From assembly GCF_900143675.1 (NCBI RefSeq), contig NZ_FRFC01000004.1:1-64000 (forward strand): DNA of 64,000 nucleotides, given 5' to 3'. Under the pieces are notes generated by a model that saw nothing but the letters and a program-made list of their open reading frames with translations, did not search any database and had not been told where the DNA came from. Shown one piece after another: positions 44,312-52,687 of the stretch (within the stretch, counting starts at the first letter, position 1; the number at the start of each line of letters is the position of its first letter). The stretch comes from Candidatus Nitrosotalea sinensis. Lineage in GTDB: Archaea; Thermoproteota; Nitrososphaeria; Nitrososphaerales; Nitrosopumilaceae. A program made the position numbers and the translations under genes.

Positions 44312-45496
44312 CTATTGGAGTTTGCTATTTGTTATTATGAATTTAATCGCTGACATGTGAGAACTGAACATCATCGGGTGAGATGTTTTTGCAATCTGTA
44401 CATGTGGTATCTTTGATCTTGCTATACCAGGCAAATGGTTTGCAATTATGATAAATCCATCATTTTGGTTTGGATCTATACTAAATGCAGCAAATGGTAC
44501 CGGCTTTTCGTACAAATACATTTCAAATATTCCAGGAAAATTTTCCTTTTGTATCTCATCGTGTAGTCTTTTAAGTGTAACAAAATGGTCTTGAGAAATT
44601 ATGATTGGTTCATAATCTGGTGAGGAGTTTCTTGAATTCGCATTAGGATCCGTTATGATGAATTTGATATTGATTCCGTTTTTTAATATGTTTTTTATAA
44701 ATTCAGAAAAAGTTCTACCCTCTATGTTGTATGCAATGTCTTGAAAAGCTTCGCCTATCTCTATTATCTCAGATCTTGCATTTTGTATCATTTCGATTTT
44801 TTCATCTGTTGATAGTTGTTCATCTTCTATATGCAATTGACGCTTGACATGATTCTTAAGTCCTGTGCGTTTTGACGCAATTTCATAAATCTTGGTCTTA
44901 CCATATCCTTTTAACGTCACAGAGATTGGCTTGCTGATTAACACATCATCATAATTTTTCAAAAATGTCATAGCAGTATCATGCAAACTACTGTTTATCA
45001 AAATCTGATTTTCTGTGGCATATTTTTCAATGCGCGAACAAATATCCATGGACATTCCAAATATGTCTATTCTATTGTTTAGTTTTATTTTCTCAATAAT
45101 GCCCAAAACAAGAGCAGCTTTGGTAGGTATGCTTTTTCTGTTTGAAATCTCTATTACATTAATTGCAGCAAGACACGCACTTAGTGGATCTTTGAATAAT
45201 GCCACCACCCCATCTCCAGTTTCTTTTAACACTTCTCCATTCAGTCTTTTTATTATTGCCTTGCAAATCTTGTCGTGCATCAATATCTTTTGCATGGCTT
45301 CCATGTGTCCAATTTTTAACTTCAGTGAGGTAGATTCAACCAAATCAAATATGACTATTGTTTCTAGATTAGTCTGATTCTTGTACTGAGTCTGACCCAT
45401 GCTTTGGTATAGTTCATTTAGTCTAGAATCTAACTCTCCAAACTTTGAGACCTCAGAAATTATTTTTTCAATGTCATTTAGAATAACACTGGGCAT
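44312..45496 (-). CDS. Class III nucleotidyl-cyclase-fold protein with C-terminal sensor-like domain
   Basis: A 394-residue protein. Residues about 45-205 are a class III cyclase homology domain: the first metal Asp is D51 in IVIFDLVEST, the second D95 in KETGDGVVALF. The Asn/Arg pair that stabilises the transition state reads D151-I-C-S-R155, so Arg is kept and Asn is Asp. Residues about 225-394 form a separate domain (IKFIITDPNANS) resembling the ligand-binding part of archaeal regulators. Activity is uncertain; a paralogue lies at 52688. Confidence 0.82.
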   Translation of the reverse strand: MPSVILNDIEKIISEVSKFGELDSRLNELYQSMGQTQYKNQTNLETIVIFDLVESTSLKLKIGHMEAMQKILMHDKICKAIIKRLNGEVLKETGDGVVALFKDPLSACLAAINVIEISNRKSIPTKAALVLGIIEKIKLNNRIDIFGMSMDICSRIEKYATENQILINSSLHDTAMTFLKNYDDVLISKPISVTLKGYGKTKIYEIASKRTGLKNHVKRQLHIEDEQLSTDEKIEMIQNARSEIIEIGEAFQDIAYNIEGRTFSEFIKNILKNGINIKFIITDPNANSRNSSPDYEPIIISQDHFVTLKRLHDEIQKENFPGIFEMYLYEKPVPFAAFSIDPNQNDGFIIIANHLPGIARSKIPHVQIAKTSHPMMFSSHMSAIKFIITNSKLQ

Positions 45497-45623
45497 TTTG
45501 TATTATGTACATCTTCGAAAACCTGCCTATTGAAGTTTTTTAGTAAATATTTGAAAATTGGTGCATGGTATTTCTAATTTTTCAATTTCATTTTATCATG
45601 TATTTTTTTAGAAAAAATGGGTT

Positions 45624-45761
45624 CTAGTGGCTATGACCGCAACCACAAGAGTGATGGCTTTCTTCCATATGTTGGTCCTTGCCTGCGCACTTGGAACATT
45701 TGTTAGAACCTGTGGCAGAAAAGAATCCAATACCGCATGATACGCATTTCATACCTGGCAT
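45624..45761 (-). CDS. Zinc-ribbon microprotein with His-rich tail (45 aa)
   Basis: ATG 45761 to TAG 45624 encodes 45 residues. C6-x2-C9 and C22-x2-C25 make a zinc ribbon (MKCVSCGIGF, NKCSKCAGKD). The tail, ESHHSCGCGHSH, adds two Cys and four His and could bind another metal. Small Cys/His proteins of this kind are frequent in Thaumarchaeota. Confidence 0.8.
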   Translation of the reverse strand: MPGMKCVSCGIGFFSATGSNKCSKCAGKDQHMEESHHSCGCGHSH

Positions 45762-45851
45762 GTATATAGTAAATTATGACCGTTATTTATGGATATTTTA
45801 TAATTTCATTTTTTGTATCTTATCTGCATTCTCGAAAGTTTAACATGTCCT

Positions 45852-46226
45852 ATGGTTATCAAAAATCAGATGGGTACAATAAAACAAGTAATAGTTGTCA
45901 GAAAAGATCTAGGGATGGGTACAGGAAAGATTGCAGCCCAGGTCGGACATGCATGTGTGTTGGGGGCAGAACATGTCAGAAAATCAAACAGGGAATGGTT
46001 TGATCAATGGGAAAGATACGGACAAGAAAAAGTTGTACTAAAAGTATCTAGCCTCTCAGAATTAGACAAGGTGAAAAAAGATGCAATATATCATGATCTT
46101 CCCTGGTCTGAGGTTACAGATGCAGGCCACACCCAAATTGAGCCTGGTACTATAACTTGCATCTCAATTGGTCCTGCACCTGAAGAGATGATTGACAAGG
46201 TTACAAGGGATCTAAAACTTTTGTAA
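45852..46226 (+). CDS. pth2: Peptidyl-tRNA hydrolase, Pth2 type
   Basis: A protein of about 124 residues with the Pth2 fold: QVIVVRKDLGMGTGKIAAQVGHACV (catalytic Lys/His region), WFDQWERYGQEKVVLK, and the C-terminal SEVTDAGHTQIEPGTITCISIGPAPEE. It releases tRNA from stalled peptidyl-tRNA. ATG 45852 or ATG 45870 is the likely start; longer frames have an unrelated N-terminal tail. Single gene. Confidence 0.95.
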   Translation: MVIKNQMGTIKQVIVVRKDLGMGTGKIAAQVGHACVLGAEHVRKSNREWFDQWERYGQEKVVLKVSSLSELDKVKKDAIYHDLPWSEVTDAGHTQIEPGTITCISIGPAPEEMIDKVTRDLKLL

Positions 46227-46230
46227 TTGG

Positions 46231-46488
46231 CTATATCTTGTGCTCTCTGTCTTTGACTTTGGCATCATATGTGGCAGTAATATTGTCCCCAATCTTTGCA
46301 TTGCATGGTATATCGCGTATGATGTATCCATCATTTGTTTCTGCAGTGCACTTGCCTGCTTCTACGTAAACAACATGGACTGTTTCAGTAACCATGCTTG
46401 GGATTAAATTCCAGAATGGGAAAACTATTGTAGCCATAACAACTACTGCGGCAACAATTGCTCCTACTGCAAGGAGTTTCTCATTCAT
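46231..46488 (-). CDS. Small membrane-anchored protein (85 aa)
   Basis: One N-terminal transmembrane helix (about residues 5-27, LLAVGAIVAAVVVMATIVF) is followed by an extracytoplasmic beta-rich domain with two cysteines (AGKCTAET, RDIPCNAK) that could form a disulfide. I recognise no family. It converges with pth2 4 bp away. Confidence 0.7.
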   Translation of the reverse strand: MNEKLLAVGAIVAAVVVMATIVFPFWNLIPSMVTETVHVVYVEAGKCTAETNDGYIIRDIPCNAKIGDNITATYDAKVKDREHKI

Positions 46489-46617
46489 GATCTTGGTCGG
46501 TTTGTCTCCGTTATTTAGTATTACTGGCTATTGGTACTCTGAACAGGAAAATCATTAAACTCTCTGTCTATGAAAATCTTAGAAATATTATTATGCGAAC
46601 CTTTACTTGAAAAGCAC

Positions 46618-46902
46618 ATGTTCGTGGTTGCAGCAGAGATCCAAGTCAAAAAGGGCTCAGAAGACCAATTCAAGAGCTGGATAACTGAATCAAATCAGGA
46701 ACTATCCAAGTTTGATGGATTTGTAAGAAGAAGACTTCTTGAGACACGTGCTGGAAAACACATCATTTTGGTAGAGTTTGAAACACAAAAGCAGTTTGAA
46801 GACATGCACAAGACTCAGGAACACTTTAGGATTCAATCAAAGGGACATTCATATCTTGAAGGTCCACCAAAACCAACCTTTTACGAAGTCGTCTCTCAAT
46901 AG
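46618..46902 (+). CDS. Antibiotic-biosynthesis-monooxygenase (ABM) domain protein
   Basis: A protein of about 94 residues with the dimeric alpha/beta barrel pattern of ABM proteins: MFVVAAEIQVKKGSEDQFKSW, then FDGFVRRRLLETRAGKHIILVEFETQKQFEDM. Members include haem-degrading and quinone-forming enzymes, but many have unknown substrates. ATG 46618 starts at the first strand; ATG 46570 would add 16 unrelated residues. Confidence 0.85.
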   Translation: MFVVAAEIQVKKGSEDQFKSWITESNQELSKFDGFVRRRLLETRAGKHIILVEFETQKQFEDMHKTQEHFRIQSKGHSYLEGPPKPTFYEVVSQ

Positions 46903-46922
46903 TGTAACTGCTTGATTTTGTA

Positions 46923-47291
46923 TTATAAATAATGTATCTTCATGTGATTGTTGTGTACTGCCTCAAATTGAGTAACGTGTCCGCAATGAACACATGAGAA
47001 AAATTGGTCTGTTGGGCCGCTTGGTTTGGCTTCCAATTTGTAGTCATCTATTGGTATTATAGTGATTGTATTTTTCTTTTGAATAACTGCAAAGTGTTTC
47101 TCAATTGATAATGATGTAAGAAAACTCTTGATTGCCTGGATCACGTTTGATGGGTCAATATATTCATCAGTTATTGGTGCTAGTACAAACTCGTGCAATT
47201 TTAGAGCAGGCATAGCCCCAACTTGGTCTGATGTGTAAATAGCAAGAGGCGACTTGAGGGCATCTATGTCTTTACAGTCTACTGTAATCAT
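46923..47291 (-). CDS. Hypothetical protein with C-terminal zinc finger (122 aa)
   Basis: A protein of about 122 residues from ATG 47291. An alpha/beta domain of about 90 residues (LAIYTSDQVGAMPALKLHEF, FAVIQKKNTITIIPIDDY) ends in a C2H2-like finger, CVHCGHVTQFEAVHNNHMKI. Longer frames would run into the divergent FilR1-type gene at 47347, so I trimmed the start. Divergent arrangement suggests it may be a target or partner of that regulator. Confidence 0.65.
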   Translation of the reverse strand: MITVDCKDIDALKSPLAIYTSDQVGAMPALKLHEFVLAPITDEYIDPSNVIQAIKSFLTSLSIEKHFAVIQKKNTITIIPIDDYKLEAKPSGPTDQFFSCVHCGHVTQFEAVHNNHMKIHYL

Positions 47292-47346
47292 GTCTTGATT
47301 GAAATGACTAGTAAGATTTACATAAATACTTTGAATCTTATTTCCT

Positions 47347-48147
47347 GTGGGCAACATATATGAAAATGCCGCAAATGATTTTCTCGAACTTGCAAGTGAG
47401 CAAAGACTAAAAATAATTTTCAAACTGTTAGAACAAAAATCAAAAATCTCAAACATGGCAAAAGAACTTCACGCTACGGTTCAAGAAGTGCACAGAAATT
47501 TTGAACGACTCTCTAATGCTGGACTGATAATGAAGGACAAGGATGGATATTATGATTTGACTACGTATGGTAAAACAATGTGTACACAGGTTCCTTCATT
47601 ACTGTTTCTTTCAAAGAACCGAAAATATTTTGAAAATCACGACTTTGGTGATATTCCAATGAAGTTCATACAAAGAATAGGAGCATTGGCAGGAGGGCAA
47701 CAAATCAAAGGATTTGTCAAGGTACTGGAACAATGGAAACTAGTATACAAGAATGCTGATGAGTATATTTACGAACTTTTCACCGAAGTTCCGTTGGACC
47801 TAATTGAGCCTCTGCTGGACAGGGTAAAACATGGAATTGTCTTCAACTATATCTTCTCTGATACTGTGATTGTCCCAAAGGGCAGAAAAGAACTTCTCGG
47901 CAAATTGGGAATGAAAGATTTGCTTGACAAGGGGCTAGTTGAAAGAAAGATGAAAGAAAATGTTAAGGTTGTTGTAGTGCTAAATGAGAAAGAGGCATGC
48001 GTGTTGTTCCCTACACTTGATGGAGATGCAGATATGAGAGAAATGTTTTACAGCAAAGACACTCTGTTTCACGAGTGGTGCCTTGATTACTTTAGGTACT
48101 GCTGGTATAACTCTGGACCATTCCAAGAAAACAAGATTCCGGAATAG
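47347..48147 (+). CDS. FilR1-type winged-helix regulator, copy 1
   Basis: A 266-residue regulator. The N-terminal winged helix (about 10-75) contains SKISNMAKELHATVQEVHRNFERLSNAGLI. The rest is a DUF1724/FilR1-like ligand-binding domain, ending LFHEWCLDYFRYCWYNSGPF. It is a clear paralogue of the protein at 51626-52423, along the whole length. Start is GTG 47347. It is divergent from the zinc-finger gene at 46923 and is followed after 30 bp by a methyltransferase. Confidence 0.85.
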   Translation: MGNIYENAANDFLELASEQRLKIIFKLLEQKSKISNMAKELHATVQEVHRNFERLSNAGLIMKDKDGYYDLTTYGKTMCTQVPSLLFLSKNRKYFENHDFGDIPMKFIQRIGALAGGQQIKGFVKVLEQWKLVYKNADEYIYELFTEVPLDLIEPLLDRVKHGIVFNYIFSDTVIVPKGRKELLGKLGMKDLLDKGLVERKMKENVKVVVVLNEKEACVLFPTLDGDADMREMFYSKDTLFHEWCLDYFRYCWYNSGPFQENKIPE

Positions 48148-48177
48148 ATTAGTACTGTTATTTTGTGTTGATTTTCT

Positions 48178-49059
48178 GTGCACCAATCAAGTTTAGAGTA
48201 TATGCAATGTGTCAAATGCAATAATGATTTAAAATTAGAAGTGTTTGAGCACGATGATGAAATCATCGAAGGGATGCTCTCTTGTACTGGTTGTGGCAAC
48301 ACGTATCCCATAATATCCTCGATTCCTTTTCTAGTTGATGATCTTTCTCTGTATTTTTCAATAAGGGCAAAATTGGGTGGATATCTTTTGTTGCATGCAA
48401 AAAACTTGAAAATAAAATCTGTCATCAAAAAAGCATTACAGAAAATACCTCATATGGGAAATGATACTACTGATCTGGAAAAAAATTGGACTACGATATA
48501 CAAACAAAGTAAAAAGTCACAATTTCATCTAGCACTACAGAATGTCATAACTAGGATGCCAAAATGTAATCTCGTAGTAGAGCACGGTTGCTCAATAGGC
48601 ACAACAACTGTGGCATTGGCAAAAAAATCCAATACTGCATTTGGGATTGATAAATCATTTTTTGCTCTAGTGGAAGCAAAAAAGCACAGACTGCAAAATG
48701 TAGATTTTTTCCTGGCTGACTCACTATCACATCCATTTGGAAAAACAAGATTTGACATTGTTGTAGCATTAAATGTCTTGGAGCTTATAGAACCATCGAA
48801 TCTCTTACAGGTAATTAATCGTCAGGCAAAAAAATTTCTCATTTTATCTGATCCATATGATTATGAGCGAGGGAAAAATTCTGTGAAAACAAGACTGGAT
48901 GAAACATCAATAAGAAAAAAAATACGACAATATGGATTTCAGTTGATCCTCAATTCTACCAAGCCGCAATTTTTTGCCTGGGTTCTCAAAGTGAATCCTC
49001 GTTTGACACTACACTACAAAGTTGATCTGCTTGTTGCATCCAGGAAATACCTGTTCTAA
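48178..49059 (+). CDS. Methyltransferase with Trm112-like zinc ribbon
   Basis: A 293-residue protein. The N-terminal domain (about 8-60) is a Trm112-like ribbon with C11-x2-C14 and CTGC near residue 36, followed by NTYPIISSIPFLVDD. A class I SAM-binding domain (about 110-230) has LVVEHGCSIGTTTVALA and DIVVALNVLELIEPSN. It is probably cotranscribed with the FilR1-type regulator. Start is GTG 48178. Substrate unknown. Confidence 0.82.
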   Translation: MHQSSLEYMQCVKCNNDLKLEVFEHDDEIIEGMLSCTGCGNTYPIISSIPFLVDDLSLYFSIRAKLGGYLLLHAKNLKIKSVIKKALQKIPHMGNDTTDLEKNWTTIYKQSKKSQFHLALQNVITRMPKCNLVVEHGCSIGTTTVALAKKSNTAFGIDKSFFALVEAKKHRLQNVDFFLADSLSHPFGKTRFDIVVALNVLELIEPSNLLQVINRQAKKFLILSDPYDYERGKNSVKTRLDETSIRKKIRQYGFQLILNSTKPQFFAWVLKVNPRLTLHYKVDLLVASRKYLF

Positions 49060-49136
49060 TTGCGTCAGAAAATCTGGTTGTTTTGCATTTGGTGTAAAAA
49101 TATTCACTGTAAATATTACCAGAATTTCCTCTTTTA

Positions 49137-49144
49137 GCTTAAAT
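49137..49144 (+). promoter_or_regulatory. TATA box for the exported Asn/Met-rich protein
   Basis: AGCTTAAATAC surrounds positions 49137-49144, about 24-27 bp upstream of ATG 49167, the spacing expected for a nearly leaderless transcript. Confidence 0.5.
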
Positions 49145-49166
49145 ACTGACTAGAAAAAGCATAGTT

Positions 49167-49877
49167 ATGAAATTTAGCATACTGCTTGTTGTGGCAACAG
49201 TGTTGGCAAGCGCCATGGTTGTACCAATTGGCTCATCATACGCAGCCAACTTTACTGCTACATCAGCTGGCGTTCAGACTAATACTGGTCAACCAATCAC
49301 AAATCATACTATGCCCATGATGAATTCTACTGGAATGAATCAGACTGGAATGTCTATGACAAATTCTAGTACTAAGAGTCAGACCAATATGCCTTTGATG
49401 AACTCTACAGGAATGAATCAAACCATGACATCAAGCACTATTGTACCTAATGCCAATGATACAAAAGCAGCCCAGAAAGTATCTGACTTTATTCATCAAG
49501 CAATATCTGACTTTAATCAACAAGGAATTGAAACTAAGCAAGCTATTGCCGATTGCAGAGACAAATTACAATCTGCAAGCCCTGATCAAATATCAGGTGT
49601 TCGAAATGGCTATTGCACAACCAATCTTAGTGCTATCAAACTAAAATATCAAAATGAGAGATCTCAATATGCTGACTTGATAAAGAACTATAGACAAAGC
49701 GTGATGGTAATCATAAATGATGCACATGGTCTTCCTGTGAGCAAATCTACACTTGGTGATGCACTTACACAACTTGGAATGATGATGCATTCATCATCAG
49801 GCATGATGAGCAGGGCATCTACATTGAACAATACTAACTGTGTGAATACATCTGGTCTGCCTACTGGTCGCTGCTAA
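49167..49877 (+). CDS. Exported Asn/Ser/Met-rich protein (236 aa)
   Basis: A signal peptide (residues 1-26, cleavage near SYAAN) precedes a low-complexity region with two copies of PLMNSTGMNQT-like repeats (about 50-95), rich in NxS/T sites for glycosylation. A helical domain (about 100-200) follows with two Cys (IADCRDKL, NGYCTTNL). The end has a further pair (NTNCVNTSG, GRC). Probably a surface or pseudo-periplasmic protein. Function unknown; the many Met could bind copper. Confidence 0.75.
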   Translation: MKFSILLVVATVLASAMVVPIGSSYAANFTATSAGVQTNTGQPITNHTMPMMNSTGMNQTGMSMTNSSTKSQTNMPLMNSTGMNQTMTSSTIVPNANDTKAAQKVSDFIHQAISDFNQQGIETKQAIADCRDKLQSASPDQISGVRNGYCTTNLSAIKLKYQNERSQYADLIKNYRQSVMVIINDAHGLPVSKSTLGDALTQLGMMMHSSSGMMSRASTLNNTNCVNTSGLPTGRC

Positions 49878-49920
49878 ACTCCAAAACCTATTTTACTAGT
49901 CTTTTAATCTCTAAAATAAA

Positions 49921-50841
49921 ATGAAATCAGTCAATTTTACACTCCTTGCTGACGAATCAATTGCAAAGGATTTTGGAAAAAAAGGAACAACTACTGATAT
50001 TACAATTTATGATAAAAAAGAGTCGGGGGTTCTACGCACTTGGACACTGCCTACCTCATTTCCTGATAAAATCCAGTCTCTGCTTCAAGCAATCAACATG
50101 GGAGAATATGTGATACTGCATGTGGCCAAGCTTGACAAATTTACAGGTGAGCAAATAATTGCACTTGATGTGCTAGGAAAAGAGAAAGGAATTTTATCTC
50201 ATTCATTTGATGTTGACAGGAATACGCTGCTTTCCATGATAAAAGGTACGGTGGTAGAAAAATATGCCCTAGTCGAGCCAGAAAACCTGAAAAAAGAAAT
50301 TGATTTACTAGAACCCATCTCACGAGATGGCCCGGCACAGATTGTAGTTGATCATTGTTTTGATGTGAAAGGCGTTGGCACGGTAATTCTTGGCAAGTTA
50401 TCTAAAGGAACAATCAAGGTGTATGAAAATCTGAAAATTTTTCCAAAAGGATCTGATGTTGTAGTCAAATCCATCCAGATGCACGATGACTCGGTTGAAA
50501 ATGCATCCTCGCCTGCAAGAGTAGGTCTTGCTGTAAAAGGTGTTACACCTGATGACGTTCAGCGTGGCGATGTTCTTTGCATGCCAGATGTTGTTCAAAT
50601 CTCGCAAGAAATTGAGATAGATTATGTTCAAAGCAAATTCTTCAAGGATAAGATATCTGAAAACCAGATGTTTCTTGTAAATATTGGATTACAGATACGA
50701 CCAGTCAAGATAGTGTCACTGACTCCTGTGAAACTCTCTCTGGGAAAACCAATTGTATACGAGAAAGGTGACATTTGTGTTATACTAAAACCCGAATCTA
50801 CCTCGATACGTATTGTGGGGAGCGGTAAAATAACAAAATGA
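49921..50841 (+). CDS. EF-Tu/SelB-like protein without GTPase motifs
   Basis: A 306-residue protein. The C-terminal two-thirds match EF-Tu domain II and III-like barrels (VDHCFDVKGVGTVILGKLSKG, then GLAVKGVTPDDVQRGDVLC). The N-terminal ~110 residues stand where the GTPase domain would be, but no P-loop, DxxG or NKxD is visible (the KLDK-like stretch is AKLDKFTGEQI). It is therefore an inactive relative of the SelB/EF1A family, seen in archaea without a selenocysteine system. It may bind tRNA or the ribosome. Confidence 0.82.
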   Translation: MKSVNFTLLADESIAKDFGKKGTTTDITIYDKKESGVLRTWTLPTSFPDKIQSLLQAINMGEYVILHVAKLDKFTGEQIIALDVLGKEKGILSHSFDVDRNTLLSMIKGTVVEKYALVEPENLKKEIDLLEPISRDGPAQIVVDHCFDVKGVGTVILGKLSKGTIKVYENLKIFPKGSDVVVKSIQMHDDSVENASSPARVGLAVKGVTPDDVQRGDVLCMPDVVQISQEIEIDYVQSKFFKDKISENQMFLVNIGLQIRPVKIVSLTPVKLSLGKPIVYEKGDICVILKPESTSIRIVGSGKITK

Positions 50842-51033
50842 TCCTAATAGAACCAGTATTCGTCTATAGTGGTTGCTGATGAATTGACAATTATCATGTG
50901 ATCATTATGTCAAATGTCTATTCTATTGATTAGTTCATTTTGAAATCTATGTCATCAATCTGTTAGCTATACATATGAATATTTGATGAATCTGTGAATT
51001 CATGTTAATATATTACGAATGTGATTATCTACC

Positions 51034-51621
51034 ATGAGCGTGTATGATACATTATCAGTACCGCTTAGATATGTGGACTCTATTGAAAAAAAGCAACATA
51101 TTCTATTGGTTTATGATGACATCGAATATGCACAAATGGTTGAATTTAGATTCTTGAAAAATGGATTGGCCAATAGAGAAAACGGTCTGTATGTAACTCA
51201 TGAAGATTCTGGTTCAGTAGTTTTGAAATTTTTGAACTATGGTATTCCTATACAATATTTCAATAACGGAAAATTAAAAGTAATACAACTTCATAACGTA
51301 TGTGGAACTGCTGAACAGATATCAGATAAGAGTAAAAAAGATGTAGAAATGATACTTGCCAATCTGGTTCCTCCATATAGAATCACTGGAAGGATTGTAC
51401 CAGATGTATCTACACTTGATGGCATATCAGTCCAATTAGATCTTGAAGATAGGACTCATTCATGCTTTGAAGATTTTGGCGGTTCTATCATGTGTACGTA
51501 TGATATATCTAAGATTGAAAAAACAAAGAGAAAAGCATGGCTAGAAAAACTTCGACAGACTCACCATGTTGTCATACATACAACACAATCTGGAGAAGGT
51601 AGTGTAGTCTCAACTCTGTGA
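51034..51621 (+). CDS. MEDS/DcmR-type sensory domain protein
   Basis: A 195-residue protein with the MEDS (DcmR sensory) fold. HILLVYDDIEYAQMVEFRFLK resembles the first strand and helix, and GLYVTHEDSGSVV the second. It is related to KaiC-like folds but shows no Walker A. Such domains sense small carbon compounds in DcmR. There is no attached output domain, so it must act through a partner, perhaps the convergent FilR1-type regulator 4 bp away. Confidence 0.75.
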   Translation: MSVYDTLSVPLRYVDSIEKKQHILLVYDDIEYAQMVEFRFLKNGLANRENGLYVTHEDSGSVVLKFLNYGIPIQYFNNGKLKVIQLHNVCGTAEQISDKSKKDVEMILANLVPPYRITGRIVPDVSTLDGISVQLDLEDRTHSCFEDFGGSIMCTYDISKIEKTKRKAWLEKLRQTHHVVIHTTQSGEGSVVSTL

Positions 51622-51625
51622 CTTA

Positions 51626-52423
51626 TTATTTTAGTTTGGCTTCTCGAAAAGAATCTGATATGTCCCAATTGTAATTGAAATAGTCCAGGCACCATTCGTG
51701 AAATAGTGGATCTTTTGAAAAAATTGCCTTACTTACATCTACTTCTCCATTTGTTGGGAACATAATTCCTGCTTCTTTCTCATTTAGTATGACAATGGTA
51801 CTCACATCTTTTTTCATTTTACGTTCAATAGCCCCGCTCTGAATGTATTCTTTGAATCCCATCTTGTCTATCATGAATTTTCTTTCTTTTGGTATTATTG
51901 CAGATTCTGAAAAAATTGATCTAATTTTAGTTCTGTCTGTTAATTTTTTTATCAAAATCTCCATGACATCAGGGGTATATGGTACCTCAAATAGAATGTT
52001 GTAGATATATTGTTCCGCATTTTCATATATTTCATTACAACGTTCCTGCACTTTAACAAAACCGTTTATGATTTCTCCTTTGTCTAGTACTCCAATTCTA
52101 TGGATAAATTTGAGGGGCAACTGTTCAAAATCATGATTTTTAAAATATTTTTTATTTCTAAGTAGAAAATTAACAGTAGATATCTGAGAACCTAATATTT
52201 TCCCTAGTGAAGTTATGCTGTAACTACCATCTGGATTTTTGGAAATAAGATCTGCATTGACCAATCTCTCAAAATTCCTGTACACTTCTGGTATAGTTGC
52301 TCCTAATTCTTTTGCAATGGTGGAAATCTTGGTCTGTTTATCTAATAATTTTAGCAAAATCTCTAAACGTTGTTCTCCTGAAAGTTCTGCAAACCTATTC
52401 GCAATTTCTTCATATTCTCCCAT
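51626..52423 (-). CDS. FilR1-type winged-helix regulator, copy 2
   Basis: A 265-residue paralogue of the regulator at 47347. It has the same winged helix (TKISTIAKELGATIPEVYRNF) and the same C-terminal DUF1724/FilR1-like domain, with VILNEKEAGIMFPT and LFHEWCLDYFNYNWD. It lies in opposite orientation to copy 1 with about 3.5 kb between them. The recognition helix differs (TIPEVYRNF against TVQEVHRNF), so targets may differ in part. Confidence 0.85.
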   Translation of the reverse strand: MGEYEEIANRFAELSGEQRLEILLKLLDKQTKISTIAKELGATIPEVYRNFERLVNADLISKNPDGSYSITSLGKILGSQISTVNFLLRNKKYFKNHDFEQLPLKFIHRIGVLDKGEIINGFVKVQERCNEIYENAEQYIYNILFEVPYTPDVMEILIKKLTDRTKIRSIFSESAIIPKERKFMIDKMGFKEYIQSGAIERKMKKDVSTIVILNEKEAGIMFPTNGEVDVSKAIFSKDPLFHEWCLDYFNYNWDISDSFREAKLK

Positions 52424-52467
52424 GGGTACAAATCCGCTCCTTGGAATCTAAAGTTTGTCTTGTTATC

Positions 52468-52593
52468 TTATGATTCAGGCCAATTGGTTTGACATTGAAA
52501 ACAGAATCCTCGGTATCCTCGATACTGGGGAATGTATGCTATTTGTGCTTCCTTTGAACCACAAGATTGACATTTTATTGTCAGTTTTTTCAT
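52468..52593 (-). CDS. Zinc-ribbon microprotein (41 aa)
   Basis: ATG 52593 to TAA 52468 encodes 41 residues with C8-x2-C11 and C31-x2-C34 (KCQSCGSKEA, GFCFQCQTNW), a complete zinc ribbon. It is upstream of the FilR1-type copy 2 on the same strand, 44 bp away, and could be cotranscribed with it. Confidence 0.75.
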   Translation of the reverse strand: MKKLTIKCQSCGSKEAQIAYIPQYRGYRGFCFQCQTNWPES

Positions 52594-52687
52594 ATGGTAT
52601 AATGGCATATCTTTGATACTTTAATGGAACTTGATTCACCAGCTAAGTTCTTGCAGGATTAGCTAACCGCTAGATATCTATTACTAT

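Noticed and set aside
45776-46003. A Cys/Lys-rich 75-codon frame overlapping pth2
   Set aside because: It is an out-of-frame shadow of pth2, whose family match is certain.
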